DNA of 64,000 nucleotides from Acidobacteriota bacterium (lineage in GTDB: Bacteria > Acidobacteriota > Thermoanaerobaculia > UBA5066). The notes beneath the pieces were generated by a model. That model ran no database searches. It saw only the letters and a list, made by a program, of their open reading frames with translations, and was not told the DNA's origin. The translations under genes and the position numbers were made by a program. Below are positions 36,292 through 44,495 of this stretch, in pieces (within the stretch, counting starts at the first letter, position 1; every line of letters begins with the position of its first letter). The stretch is from NCBI GenBank assembly GCA_008363385.1, contig RHKY01000004.1, positions 62,001 to 126,000 of the forward strand, read 5' to 3'.

Positions 36292-38147
36292 GGCGGTCGG
36301 CGCCCGGGCGGGTGGGGCTCGTCCCCCGATTCGTCCTGCTCGTCGCCACGGGCTTCCTGGTCCCGGCCGCGGCGATCGCGGCGCTCGGGTGGACGGCGCT
36401 CTCGGGCACGCAGTCGGGGCTCCTCTCCGACCGCCTCACGCTGGCCCGGACTATCGCGGCCCGGATCGCCGGCGCCCTCACGCGCGACCTCGACCCGCTG
36501 CTGGCCCTGGGCGCTCTCCCGGTCCCCGAGGAGGGCGGATACGCGGGGCCGGCCGCGGCGGCCGCGCTGGCCGACGCCTGGCACCGCTCGCGCCTCCTCC
36601 ACGACGTCTACGTCCTCTCGACGGACGGCACGGTCCTCCTGCGCGAGCCGCCGACCTCCGTCGAGGGCCCGCCGGCGTGCCACGAGGCGCGCGATGCGTT
36701 CGCGGCGGCGCTCAAACGGATGGGCCCCACCGCCAGCGGCCTCCTCTCGGACGGGACGGGGCGCCGTCGCGTCGTCGTCCTGGTCCCGCTCCGCGGCCCC
36801 GTCGGGGGCCCGGTGCGCGCGCTCGCGGCCGGCTGCCTCGACCCCGAGAGCCACCGCCTCTCGGCCCTCCTCGCGGACTCCGCGCCCGGCAAGGAGGGGT
36901 CGGTGGACGTCCTGGACGCCACCGGCAAGACGTTCCTCTCGACCGACCGGTCCCGCCTCTACCGGGCCTATCCGCCCGACCACCTCGCCGCCCGCCTGGC
37001 GGCGGCCCTGCCGGACGCTCCCGCGACGGGCGAGGCCCGGGAGGAGGGGCGCCGCGTCCTCGTGGCGGCCAGCCCGGTCGCGGGGTTCCCCTGGACCGTC
37101 GTCGTGCGGCAGCCGCGGAGCGAGGCCCTCGCGGCCGTCGACGAAGCGGCGGGACGCCTCGTCTGGATGGTCCCGTTGCTCGGGCTCCTGGCGCTCGGCC
37201 TGGCCCTCGGGGCCGCGCACGCCGTCCGCCAGCCGCTGGCCGTCCTGACGCGCGAGGCCGAGCGGATCGCCGGGGGCGAGCTGACCCGGCCGATCCCCGT
37301 CCTGCCGCGGGACGAGGTGGGCCGCCTCGGGCGCGCATTCGAGCGGATGCGCGTGGCGCTCGCGGGCTCCCTGGAGGAGGTCCGGCGCGCCAACGAGGGG
37401 CTCGAGGAGCGGGTGCGACAGCGGACGGAGGAGCTCTCCCGCCTCTACCGCGAGCTGGCCGAGCGGGAGGAGGCGCGGCTGCGGCTCCTCCGGAAGGTGA
37501 TCGCGGCCCAGGAGGAGGAGCGGAAGAGGATCGCGCGCGAGCTGCACGACGAGACCTGCCAGACCGTCACGGCTCTCGCGCTGAGGGCCGAGGGGGCCGC
37601 GGAGCTCTGCCCGTCCGAGGAGGGCCGGAAGCGGCTCGGGGACGTCACGGGGCTGGCTCGCCGGGCGCTGGACGACCTCCACCGCGTCATCTTCGACCTG
37701 CGCCCCTCGGTCCTCGACGACCTGGGGCTCTTCCCGGCGATCCGGTGGTTCGCCGACCGGAACCTGGTGCCCCGCGGCGTCTCGGTCCGGTACGACTTCG
37801 AGGACCTCGACGCGCTCAGGCTCTCCCCCGAGCGGGAGACCGCCGTCTTCCGGGCGGTGCAGGAGGCCCTGACCAACGTGCTCCGCCATTCGCGCGCCTC
37901 GACGGTCGTCGTGGAGGCGGAGATCGCGGCGAGGCGCCTGCGGATCCGCGTCGAGGACGACGGCGAGGGGTTCGACCCGGGCTCGTTCGCGACGCCTTCG
38001 GAGAGCGGCCGGGGCCTCGGCCTCCTCGGGATGCGGGAGCGGCTCGAGCTCCTCGGGGGGCGGGCCGCGATCGAGTCGGAGCCCGGCGAGGGGACCGCCG
38101 TCGTCCTCGAGGTCCCGGTCAACGGCCCGGGAGGTGTCGATGCCTAG
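36288..38147 (+). CDS. NarX/LiaS-type sensor histidine kinase
   Basis: The 619-residue kinase has a membrane helix (about 14-36), a large periplasmic Cache-like sensor (about 40-285), a second helix (about 290-312), HAMP, a coiled coil, and the HisKA_3 motif 'ARELHDETCQTV' with phosphoacceptor His420. The HATPase domain has 'EALTNVLRHSRAS', 'DDGEGFD' and 'GLGLLGMRERL'. The GTG at 36288 overlaps the previous stop (GTGA). It is paired with the NarL-type regulator that follows and probably tunes the cytochrome operon to an electron acceptor or redox cue. Confidence 0.9.
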   Translation: MRRSAPGRVGLVPRFVLLVATGFLVPAAAIAALGWTALSGTQSGLLSDRLTLARTIAARIAGALTRDLDPLLALGALPVPEEGGYAGPAAAAALADAWHRSRLLHDVYVLSTDGTVLLREPPTSVEGPPACHEARDAFAAALKRMGPTASGLLSDGTGRRRVVVLVPLRGPVGGPVRALAAGCLDPESHRLSALLADSAPGKEGSVDVLDATGKTFLSTDRSRLYRAYPPDHLAARLAAALPDAPATGEAREEGRRVLVAASPVAGFPWTVVVRQPRSEALAAVDEAAGRLVWMVPLLGLLALGLALGAAHAVRQPLAVLTREAERIAGGELTRPIPVLPRDEVGRLGRAFERMRVALAGSLEEVRRANEGLEERVRQRTEELSRLYRELAEREEARLRLLRKVIAAQEEERKRIARELHDETCQTVTALALRAEGAAELCPSEEGRKRLGDVTGLARRALDDLHRVIFDLRPSVLDDLGLFPAIRWFADRNLVPRGVSVRYDFEDLDALRLSPERETAVFRAVQEALTNVLRHSRASTVVVEAEIAARRLRIRVEDDGEGFDPGSFATPSESGRGLGLLGMRERLELLGGRAAIESEPGEGTAVVLEVPVNGPGGVDA

Positions 38148-38790
38148 GATCCGCGTCCTGATCGCCGACGACCACGCGATCCTCCGCGAGGGGATCCGGG
38201 CGCTCCTGTCGCCCTGCGACGACATCGAGGTCGCCGGCGAGGCCGCCGACGGCCGCGAGGCGGTCGAGAAGGCCGAGGCGCTCTCGCCGGACGTCGTCCT
38301 GATGGACATCGCCATGCCGGGGCTCGGCGGGCTGGAGGCGACGCTCGAGCTGAAGCGGCGGGGGCTGCCGGTGAAGGTCGTCGTCCTGACGCAGTACGAG
38401 GACGCCGAGTACGTCCAGCGCTTCCTGAAGGCCGGCGTCGACGGCTACGTCCTGAAGAAGGCCGCCGGGGCCGACCTGGCGGCCGCGATCCGGGCGGTCC
38501 ACCGCGGGGGCCTCGTCCTCGACCCGGCGGTGGCGCGCCAGGCGATGCGCGAGAAGGAAGGGACGGCCGAGGGGGGCGAGGCGGACCCGTACGAGACGCT
38601 CACGGACCGGGAGAAGCAGGTGCTGAAGCTCGTGGCGGAGGGGAAGGCCAACAAGGAGGTCGCCCAGCTCCTCGGCATCAGCGTGAAGACGGCGATGTCG
38701 CACCGCGAGCGGCTCCTGGAGAAGCTGGGCCTCCACGGCCGGACGGAGCTGATCCGCTTCGCGCTCCGGCGGGGCGTCATCCGGGAGTAG
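38140..38790 (+). CDS. NarL/LuxR-type response regulator
   Basis: The 216-residue regulator has a receiver domain (D10-D11, phosphoacceptor D56, Lys in 'VLKKAAG') and a C-terminal LuxR-type helix-turn-helix ('LTDREKQVLKLVAEGKANKE' region). GGGAGG at 38129-38134 is five bases before the ATG at 38140; a GTG two codons earlier is less well placed. The gene overlaps the kinase by 8 bases and closes the cytochrome operon. hypC follows after 37 bases from its own promoter. Confidence 0.92.
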   Translation: MPRIRVLIADDHAILREGIRALLSPCDDIEVAGEAADGREAVEKAEALSPDVVLMDIAMPGLGGLEATLELKRRGLPVKVVVLTQYEDAEYVQRFLKAGVDGYVLKKAAGADLAAAIRAVHRGGLVLDPAVARQAMREKEGTAEGGEADPYETLTDREKQVLKLVAEGKANKEVAQLLGISVKTAMSHRERLLEKLGLHGRTELIRFALRRGVIRE

Positions 38791-38798
38791 GTCCGCGC

Positions 38799-38804
38799 GA
38801 TAAT
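38799..38804 (+). promoter_or_regulatory. -10 element of hypC
   Basis: GATAAT (five of six to TATAAT) lies in the 37-base gap before hypC, with the ribosome site AGGGGGA at 38814-38820 downstream. hypC can therefore be transcribed apart from the regulator gene. Confidence 0.5.
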
Positions 38805-38827
38805 CGGCGCGGCAGGGGGATCGCGCG

Positions 38828-39127
38828 ATGTGCCTCGGAGTGCCCGGGAAGGTCGTCAGGGTGGACGAGACGTCGGTGGGCGTCTCGATGGGCCAGGTCA
38901 GCTTCGGGGGGGTCCTGAAGGAGATCTGCCTGGCCTACACGCCCGAGGTGAAGGTGGGCGACTACGTCCTCGTCCACGTGGGGTTCGCGATCTCGAAGAT
39001 CGACGAGGACCACGCCAACGAGGTGCTCGAGGCGCTCCGGCAGATCGGCGAGCTGTCGGACGCCCCGGAGCCGCAGGCCGCAGCGCCCGGGGCCCCGCCG
39101 TCCGACGAGCCGGCCCCGGCGGGCTGA
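38828..39127 (+). CDS. hypC: Hydrogenase maturation chaperone HypC
   Basis: The 99-residue chaperone starts MCLGVPGKVV, with the essential Cys2, and has the HypC/HybG beta-barrel followed by 'VLVHVGFAISKIDEDHANE'. With HypD it delivers the Fe(CN)2CO unit to the hydrogenase large subunit. The C-terminal Ala/Pro-rich tail is longer than usual. It converges on hypBA with only 12 bases between stops. HypD, HypE and HypF are not in the window. The client is most likely the Hyb-type hydrogenase at 48.7-53.7 kb. Confidence 0.95.
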   Translation: MCLGVPGKVVRVDETSVGVSMGQVSFGGVLKEICLAYTPEVKVGDYVLVHVGFAISKIDEDHANEVLEALRQIGELSDAPEPQAAAPGAPPSDEPAPAG

Positions 39128-39139
39128 GGCCAGAGGGCC

Positions 39140-39811
39140 TCAGCTCCCGGCCCGCTTCTTGACGAGCTCCTCCGCCAGGAGCGACGTCCAGGCCTCCATC
39201 CCCTCTCCCGTCCGCGCCGAGAGCTCCAGGATCCGCCCCCCGGGGCGGAGGGTGGCGACCTGCTCGCGGACCGCCTCGAGGTCGAAGTCGACGTGCGGCA
39301 GGAGGTCGCGCTTCGTCACGACCGTCACCGCCGCCTTCGAGAAGATGGCCGGGTACTTGAACGGCTTGTCGTCCCCCTCGGCCACCGACAGGAGGACGAC
39401 CTTGAAGTCCTCCCCCAGGTCGTACGAGGTCGGGCAGATCAGGTTCCCGACGTTCTCGATGAAGAGGACGTCCAGGCCGGCGAGGCGCTCCCCCTCCTCG
39501 GCCAGCGCCGCGCTCACCTGGCGGGCGTCGAGGTGGCAGGCGCCCCCCGTCAGGATCTGCCGGGCGGGGATCCCCATCTTCCGGAGCCGCTCGGCGTCCC
39601 GCTCTGTTGCGATGTCCCCTTCCAGGCCGCCGAGGCGGTAGCGCCCCTTCATCCGGGCCACCGTCGCCTCGAGGAGCGTCGTCTTCCCGGAGCCCGGCGA
39701 GGAGATCAGGTTGACGACGAGCGTGCGCGCCGACGAGAAGCCGTCCCTTAGGGAGGCCGCGGCGGCCAGGTTGGCCTGGAGGATCTTCTGCTTGACGTCG
39801 ACGTCGGTCAT
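39140..39811 (-). CDS. hypB: Hydrogenase nickel-insertion GTPase HypB
   Basis: The 223-residue GTPase delivers nickel to the hydrogenase large subunit. The P-loop 'SSPGSGKTTLLE', the metal site 'GGACHLDA', the switch 'ENVGNLICP' and 'VTKRDLLP' are canonical. It lacks the N-terminal CxxCGC nickel site and the His-rich storage stretch of some HypB proteins, so it is the minimal form. The ATG at 39811 overlaps the hypA stop (ATGA); a longer upstream frame only shadows hypA. Confidence 0.95.
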   Translation of the reverse strand: MTDVDVKQKILQANLAAAASLRDGFSSARTLVVNLISSPGSGKTTLLEATVARMKGRYRLGGLEGDIATERDAERLRKMGIPARQILTGGACHLDARQVSAALAEEGERLAGLDVLFIENVGNLICPTSYDLGEDFKVVLLSVAEGDDKPFKYPAIFSKAAVTVVTKRDLLPHVDFDLEAVREQVATLRPGGRILELSARTGEGMEAWTSLLAEELVKKRAGS

Positions 39812-40167
39812 GAGGGTTCCTCGGTCTCGAAGGTGACGGAGAGGAGGTCGAGCTCGTCGCCCCCCTCCACGCGGAGCGGCGCCTCGCACGAGGGACACAG
39901 CCGCAGCCACTCGCCCGGGGCCCGCCCGGGGACGACGCCGCACGAGGAGCAGAGCTGGCGGCAGGCGCGGAAGTCGACGACGAGGCGCGAGGCCGCGTCG
40001 GGCCCGTCCGCGGTGAGGGCCTCCCAGGCGAAGGAGAGGAGGTCGGGCTCGATGGCCGAGAGCTCGCCGACGGCCACGCGGACCGCCTCGAGCCGCCCCC
40101 CGCCCCCCTCGGCGACGGTGCGGCGGGCCAGGCGGAGGATCTCGGTGGCGATGGACAGCTCGTGCAC
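39808..40167 (-). CDS. hypA: Hydrogenase nickel chaperone HypA
   Basis: The 119-residue nickel metallochaperone begins with GTG, then HELSIATEIL. His2 is the nickel ligand, and the pairs 'CSSC' and 'CPSC' form the structural zinc site. A TATCCT -10 candidate lies at 40191-40196 on the minus strand, followed by a weak GGGAG. It is coupled to hypB by an ATGA overlap. Confidence 0.94.
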   Translation of the reverse strand: MHELSIATEILRLARRTVAEGGGGRLEAVRVAVGELSAIEPDLLSFAWEALTADGPDAASRLVVDFRACRQLCSSCGVVPGRAPGEWLRLCPSCEAPLRVEGGDELDLLSVTFETEEPS

Positions 40168-40274
40168 GCGGCGCTCCCGGGACGGGGGAGGATAGCGCGT
40201 CGCCGGCCCGCGGCGCTCCCGACGCGCCCCTTCCCATTCCCCGGACGGGCTCCTAGGATCCCCGCGACACCTCC

Positions 40275-40916
40275 GTGACGGTCCTCTCCCCGCCCCGCGC
40301 GCCCGACGCCCGCTCCTCCGGCGGGCCGGTGAGGCGGCTCCTGGCCTGCTCCTGCCTGGCCCTCGGCGTCCTGCGCGGCGCCGCCGCCGCGCCGGAGGCG
40401 GACGGCCTCGCGCTCGCGGCGGCGGCGCGCCGCCAGGTCGGCGTCACCGTCCGGTACGACGGCTCCTACGCGCGGATCCCGTACCCGGGCGGGGACGTCC
40501 CGCCGGACCGCGGCGTCTGCACCGACGTCCTCGTCCGGGCCTACCGCGCCCTGGGCGTCGACCTCCAGGTGCTCGTGCACGAGGACATGAGGACCGCGTG
40601 GGAGGCGTACCCGAAGCTCTGGGGGCTGACCCGCCCCGACCCGAGCATCGACCACCGGCGCGTCCCGAACCTCGTCGCCTTCCTGAGGCGCCACGGGAGG
40701 TCGCTCCCCGCGGGCCGCGACCCGCGCGCCTTCCTCCCGGGAGACGTCGTCACGTGGCGGCTCCCGAACGGCCTGCCGCACATCGGGATCGTCTCGGACC
40801 GGCGGACGCCCTCCGGCCGGCCCCTCGTCCTCCACAACATCGGGGCCGGCGCCGCCGAGGAGGACGTCCTCTTCGACTTCCCGGTCACCGGGCACTTCCG
40901 GTACCCCACGCCGTGA
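40275..40916 (+). CDS. DUF1287 exported protein (NlpC/P60-like fold)
   Basis: The 213-residue protein has a signal peptide and the full DUF1287 signature: 'IPYPGGDVPPDRGVCTDVLV' with the probable nucleophile Cys, 'DPSIDHRRVPNL', 'PGDVVTW', 'HIGIVSDRR' with the probable His, and 'HNIGAGAAEEDVLF'. These proteins look like papain-like amidases acting on the cell wall, but no activity is established. The GTG at 40275 is the longest start; an in-frame GTG at 40329 would give a more compact signal peptide. Confidence 0.85.
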   Translation: MTVLSPPRAPDARSSGGPVRRLLACSCLALGVLRGAAAAPEADGLALAAAARRQVGVTVRYDGSYARIPYPGGDVPPDRGVCTDVLVRAYRALGVDLQVLVHEDMRTAWEAYPKLWGLTRPDPSIDHRRVPNLVAFLRRHGRSLPAGRDPRAFLPGDVVTWRLPNGLPHIGIVSDRRTPSGRPLVLHNIGAGAAEEDVLFDFPVTGHFRYPTP

Positions 40917-40929
40917 AGGAGACGCCGAC

Positions 40930-41313
40930 ATGCCGACGCAGACGGAGCTGGAGAGCCTGGCCACGCGCTTCCTCGACGCCTGGACCTCGCAGGACGTCGA
41001 GGCCGTGCTGGCCTGCTACACGGACGACCTCGTCTACCGCGACCCGAACACGCGCGGGGACGTGGTGGGCGCCGAGGCCATGCGCCGGTACCTGACGAAG
41101 CTCTTCGCCGCCTGGCGGATGACCTGGAGGCTCCGCGAGGCGCACCCCTTCGCCACCGGGGAGGGGGCCGCGATCCTCTGGCGAGCGACCTTCCAGAAGG
41201 CGGGGAGCGACGCGGTCGTCGAGGCCGACGGCATGGACCTGATCTGCCTCGACGGCCGCCGGGCGCGGCGCAACGAGGTCTACTTCGACCGGACGGTCCT
41301 CGCGTCGCTCTGA
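40930..41313 (+). CDS. SnoaL-like / NTF2-fold protein
   Basis: The 127-residue protein has the NTF2-like pattern: helix 'LESLATRFLDAWTSQDVEAV', then 'YTDDLVYRDPNT' and beta strands ending 'GRRARRNEVYFDRTVL'. SnoaL-like proteins are small isomerases, hydrolases or ligand-binding domains; nothing here tells which. It starts 13 bases after the DUF1287 gene, with AAGGAG before the ATG. Confidence 0.8.
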   Translation: MPTQTELESLATRFLDAWTSQDVEAVLACYTDDLVYRDPNTRGDVVGAEAMRRYLTKLFAAWRMTWRLREAHPFATGEGAAILWRATFQKAGSDAVVEADGMDLICLDGRRARRNEVYFDRTVLASL

Positions 41314-41341
41314 GAGGGCGCCGCGAGTGGAGGGAGCCCCC

Positions 41342-41815
41342 GTGGGACCGTGCACGCTCACCGACGCGAGCCCCGCCGACGTCGAGGCGCTCCTGCCTCT
41401 CGTCCGGACGTTCTACGACCACTTCGGCTACCCCTGGGACGAGGGGGCCAAGAGGCGCGCGCTCACGGAGCTCGTCGCCGACCCCTCGCTCGGCCGGCTC
41501 GTCCTCGCCTCGACGGGCGGTCGCGTGGTCGGGTACGCGGTCGTCGCGTTCTCGTTCAGCCTGGAGTACGGCGGGCGCACCGCCTTCCTCGACGAGCTCT
41601 TCGTCGAGGCGGCGGCCCGGGGGGCGGGGATCGGCTCGGCGGCGGTCGAGCACGTGGCCGAGCTGTGCCGGGAGGCGGGCGTCAACGCCCTCCACCTGGA
41701 GACGGAGGAGGAGAACACCGGCGCGGCCGCCCTCTACGCCCGGCTCGGCTTCCGCTCCTACGGGCGCCACCTGATGACGCGGATCCTCTCCGGCGTCCCG
41801 GGTCCCCGGGCCTGA
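41342..41815 (+). CDS. GNAT-family N-acetyltransferase
   Basis: The 157-residue enzyme transfers an acyl group from acetyl-CoA. 'FLDELFVEAAARGAGIGSAA' is the acetyl-CoA pyrophosphate loop (RGxGIG), and 'ALHLETEEENTGAAALYARLGF' is the C-terminal GNAT signature. GGAGGGAG at 41329-41336 places the start at GTG 41342 rather than GTG 41327. The substrate is unknown; this subgroup often acetylates amines or protein N-termini. Confidence 0.87.
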   Translation: MGPCTLTDASPADVEALLPLVRTFYDHFGYPWDEGAKRRALTELVADPSLGRLVLASTGGRVVGYAVVAFSFSLEYGGRTAFLDELFVEAAARGAGIGSAAVEHVAELCREAGVNALHLETEEENTGAAALYARLGFRSYGRHLMTRILSGVPGPRA

Positions 41816-41874
41816 AGCCTCGGGAGCGGGCCGAATCCCGCTCGAACGCATCCCCGTTTACGCGGCGTCGCCCC

Positions 41875-41880
41875 TAGAAT
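41875..41880 (+). promoter_or_regulatory. -10 element before the Rieske gene
   Basis: TAGAAT matches the local -10 pattern. It leaves a leader of about 60 bases that ends with the strong ribosome site AGGAGGGG before ATG 41949. Confidence 0.4.
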
Positions 41881-41948
41881 GACGCGGGACCCACCGCGGA
41901 GGCGCTCCGGCAGCCCTCCGGCCCGGCGGGCCCGACAGGAGGGGACGT

Positions 41949-42374
41949 ATGAGGGCCGGCTCTCCGCCGCGCGGGCTCGACCGCCGCCGTCTCGTCACGG
42001 GTCTCGCCGCGCTCGCCGCGCTGCCCTGCCTCGCGCGCTGCTCTCGCGCACCGGCCGGGCCCCCCGCTTCCCCGAGCGCCGAGGTCCCCCTCGCGAAGCT
42101 CCCGCCGGGGACGCGGGTGGTCCTGCCCGTCGGCCACCAGCCGGTGGAGTTCCTGCGCGAGGGCGACTCGGTCACGGCGCGGTCGCTCGCCTGCACGCAC
42201 CAGGGGTGCGAGGTGGTCTGGGTGGAGGAGGAGAGGACGTACCACTGTCCCTGCCACGACGGGCGGTTCGACTCGGAGGGGAACGTCCTCGCGGGACCGC
42301 CGGCGAGGCCGTTGCGCGCGGTCCCCGTCGAGCGGAAGGGCGACGTCGTCCTGGCCCGCCTCCCCGCGGCCTGA
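41949..42374 (+). CDS. Tat-exported Rieske [2Fe-2S] protein
   Basis: The 141-residue protein has a twin-arginine signal (RRR at 12-14, hydrophobic core to about 28). Its Rieske domain has the cluster ligands C82-T-H84 and C100-P-C102-H103, plus the disulfide cysteines C87 and C102, the arrangement of high-potential bc1/b6f-type Rieske proteins. No cytochrome b is next to it, so it may serve a separate oxidase or electron-transfer role. A Cys at the signal end (residue 27 or 31) could carry a lipid anchor. Confidence 0.9.
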   Translation: MRAGSPPRGLDRRRLVTGLAALAALPCLARCSRAPAGPPASPSAEVPLAKLPPGTRVVLPVGHQPVEFLREGDSVTARSLACTHQGCEVVWVEEERTYHCPCHDGRFDSEGNVLAGPPARPLRAVPVERKGDVVLARLPAA

Positions 42375-42392
42375 GGCGCCGTCCCGCCGCCG

Positions 42393-43925
42393 ATGCCCCT
42401 CCCCCGCCTCGTCCTCACCGGCTCCTCCGGGTTCGTCGGCCGGCACCTCCTCGTGGAGCTGTGCGACGAGTGGGAGGTCCTCGGCATCGCGCGGGAGTCG
42501 CAGGTCCGCTCGGGGTCCCCGTCCCACCCGAACCTGACCTGGCGGCAGGTGGACATCGGAGACCGGCCGCACCTGACCCAGGTCCTCGACGAGTGGCGCG
42601 CCCGCGGCCCGACGAAGGTGCTGATCCACCTCGCGGCCCACTACGACTTCACGGGCGACGAGGACCCGGAGTACTACCGGACGAACGTCCAGGGCCTGAG
42701 GAACGTCCTCGACCTGGCGCGCGGGCTCGGGATCGACCGCTTCGTCTTCTCCAGCTCGACGGCGGCCTCGAGCCTGCCGGCGCCCGGGGGCGTCCTCGAC
42801 GAGACGAGCCGGCCAGACGGCGACCACATCTACGCGCGGACGAAGCGTCTCGGAGAGGAGATGCTCGCGGAGTACCGGTCCTTCTTCCCGTCCGTCGTCG
42901 TCCGATTCGCGGCGATGTTCTCGGACTGGTGCGAGTACCCCCCGCTCTTCGTCTTCCTCTCGACGTGGCTGTCCGACTCCTGGAACCGCTCGATCCTCGG
43001 CGGGCGGGGGCTCTCGGCGATCCCGTACCTCCACGTGCGGGACGCCGTCTCGTTCCTGCTCCGCGTCCTCGACCGCCGGAGCGAGCTCGAGCCGGGCGAG
43101 GTCCTCCTCGCCAGCCCCGACGGGGCCGTCTCCCACCGGCAGCTCTTCGAGGCGGCCACGCACCACTACTTCGGCGGGCACCGGAAGCCGCTCCTGATGC
43201 CGAAGGCCCTCTGCGGGCCGGGGATGTGGGTCCGCGACGTCGCCGGCCGCCTCACCGGCGAGCGCCCCTTCGAACGCCCCTGGATGGCCCGGTACATCGA
43301 CCAGGCGATGACGATGGACGCCTCGCGGACGCGGGCCCGGCTCGGCTGGGCGCCCCGCGAGCGGCTGGAGATCCTCCGCAGGCTCCCCTTCCTGGTCGAG
43401 AACCTCAAGAGCGACCCTCTGGAGTGGAACCGGCGGAACCGTGCCGCGATGAAGCGGGTCCGGGTGCCCAGCCACCTGATCCTCTACAACCTGCTCGAGA
43501 CGTACGAGGAGGAGATCATCGTCGCCTACAGCCGGCTCCTCCTCGGCCCGCAGGGGCCGGTGCGGTTCAAGAGCTACCAGCGGATCGCGCCGGACGACCA
43601 CGAGTGGAACCACCGCGTCGTCCTCGGGCACCTGAAGGACGCCGTGAGGACCCGGGACCGGAACATCCTCCTCGCCTACTGCCGGAGCCTCGCCGAGCGG
43701 CGGTTCGCGCAGGGGTTCGAGGCGAACGAGCTCTGCTCGGCGCTCGAGGCGCTGAACCTCGTCTGCTTCCGCGTCCTCCGGAAGGACCCCGTCACGCGGG
43801 AGCTCCGCCAGGAGATGGTGGACCTGATCACGGCCCCGCTCCGGTACGCCTGCGACGAGTCCCAGGAGGTCTTCGACCGGCTCGCCGAGGCCCGGCGGCG
43901 GCGCGAGCTCCGCGCCGGCCGGTAG
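42393..43925 (+). CDS. Extended-SDR epimerase/dehydratase fused to a helical C-terminal domain
   Basis: The 510-residue protein has an N-terminal NAD-binding SDR domain (about 1-330): 'LTGSSGFVGRHLL', Ser in 'FSSSTAAS', and YxxxK in 'HIYARTKRLGEE'. The last 180 residues (about 330-510) are all-helical, with 'LYNLLETYEEEIIVAYSRLL' and 'ERRFAQGFEANELCSALEAL'. They resemble the RsbRD N-terminal domain of stressosome-type proteins. I know of no standard SDR with this tail. It starts 18 bases after the Rieske gene, so the two are probably cotranscribed. Confidence 0.82.
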   Translation: MPLPRLVLTGSSGFVGRHLLVELCDEWEVLGIARESQVRSGSPSHPNLTWRQVDIGDRPHLTQVLDEWRARGPTKVLIHLAAHYDFTGDEDPEYYRTNVQGLRNVLDLARGLGIDRFVFSSSTAASSLPAPGGVLDETSRPDGDHIYARTKRLGEEMLAEYRSFFPSVVVRFAAMFSDWCEYPPLFVFLSTWLSDSWNRSILGGRGLSAIPYLHVRDAVSFLLRVLDRRSELEPGEVLLASPDGAVSHRQLFEAATHHYFGGHRKPLLMPKALCGPGMWVRDVAGRLTGERPFERPWMARYIDQAMTMDASRTRARLGWAPRERLEILRRLPFLVENLKSDPLEWNRRNRAAMKRVRVPSHLILYNLLETYEEEIIVAYSRLLLGPQGPVRFKSYQRIAPDDHEWNHRVVLGHLKDAVRTRDRNILLAYCRSLAERRFAQGFEANELCSALEALNLVCFRVLRKDPVTRELRQEMVDLITAPLRYACDESQEVFDRLAEARRRRELRAGR

Positions 43926-43952
43926 GAGCGGCTGTCGGCCCGCCCCGCCGCG

Positions 43953-44495
43953 TCAGGACCGGCCGGCCGCGGCGAGCGCCTCGATCGCCTCGAAGGCCCG
44001 GAGCTCCCTCGTCCCCCACGGTCCCGTCACGTCGGCCACCCGCGCCCCGAGGCGGGCGAGGGTCCCCGCGAAGAGGGCGTGCATCTCCTCGCGCCGCTCG
44101 CCCCGGTCCCGGACGCCGTCGGGAAGCCACGGCACGTCCGGGTGGCAGAGGAGGTAGAGGTCGCCCAGGCGACTGAAGGCCGCCTCCTCGACCCAGCGGG
44201 GGCACGCGCCGTAGTAGTGGCGCGCGTAGACGACGGTCGAGAGGAGGTCCGTGTCCAGGACGACGAGCCCCGCCGGGCCAGCGGCCACCGCGTCCTCGGC
44301 CGCCATCTGCCCGCGGGCGACCGGCTCGACGTCGGAGGCGTCGAGCGGCGCCCCCTTCTCCTCGGCGTAGAGACGGACGAACTCCGGCACGAAGGGGACG
44401 CCGAGCCGACCGGCGAGGGTCCGGGCGAGGAACGTCTTTCCCGTGCACTCCGAGCCGGTCAGGACGACCCGTCGCGGGCGCGCCCCGGCCCTCAC
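43953..44495 (-). CDS. NadR-like P-loop kinase in a thiamine operon
   Basis: The 180-residue protein has the Walker A 'TGSECTGKTFLA' near the N-terminus and fits the AAA_28/NadR ribosylnicotinamide-kinase family ('PEFVRLYAEEKG', 'VVLDTDLLSTVVYARHYYG', 'LCHPDVPWLPDGVRDRGE'). NadR kinases phosphorylate nicotinamide riboside. Here the gene is the last of a TPP-riboswitch operon and overlaps the PnuC-type transporter by 4 bases (GTGA), so its substrate may be thiamine, trapped by phosphorylation on entry. That is inference; a true NR kinase is the alternative. Confidence 0.78.
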   Translation of the reverse strand: MRAGARPRRVVLTGSECTGKTFLARTLAGRLGVPFVPEFVRLYAEEKGAPLDASDVEPVARGQMAAEDAVAAGPAGLVVLDTDLLSTVVYARHYYGACPRWVEEAAFSRLGDLYLLCHPDVPWLPDGVRDRGERREEMHALFAGTLARLGARVADVTGPWGTRELRAFEAIEALAAAGRS

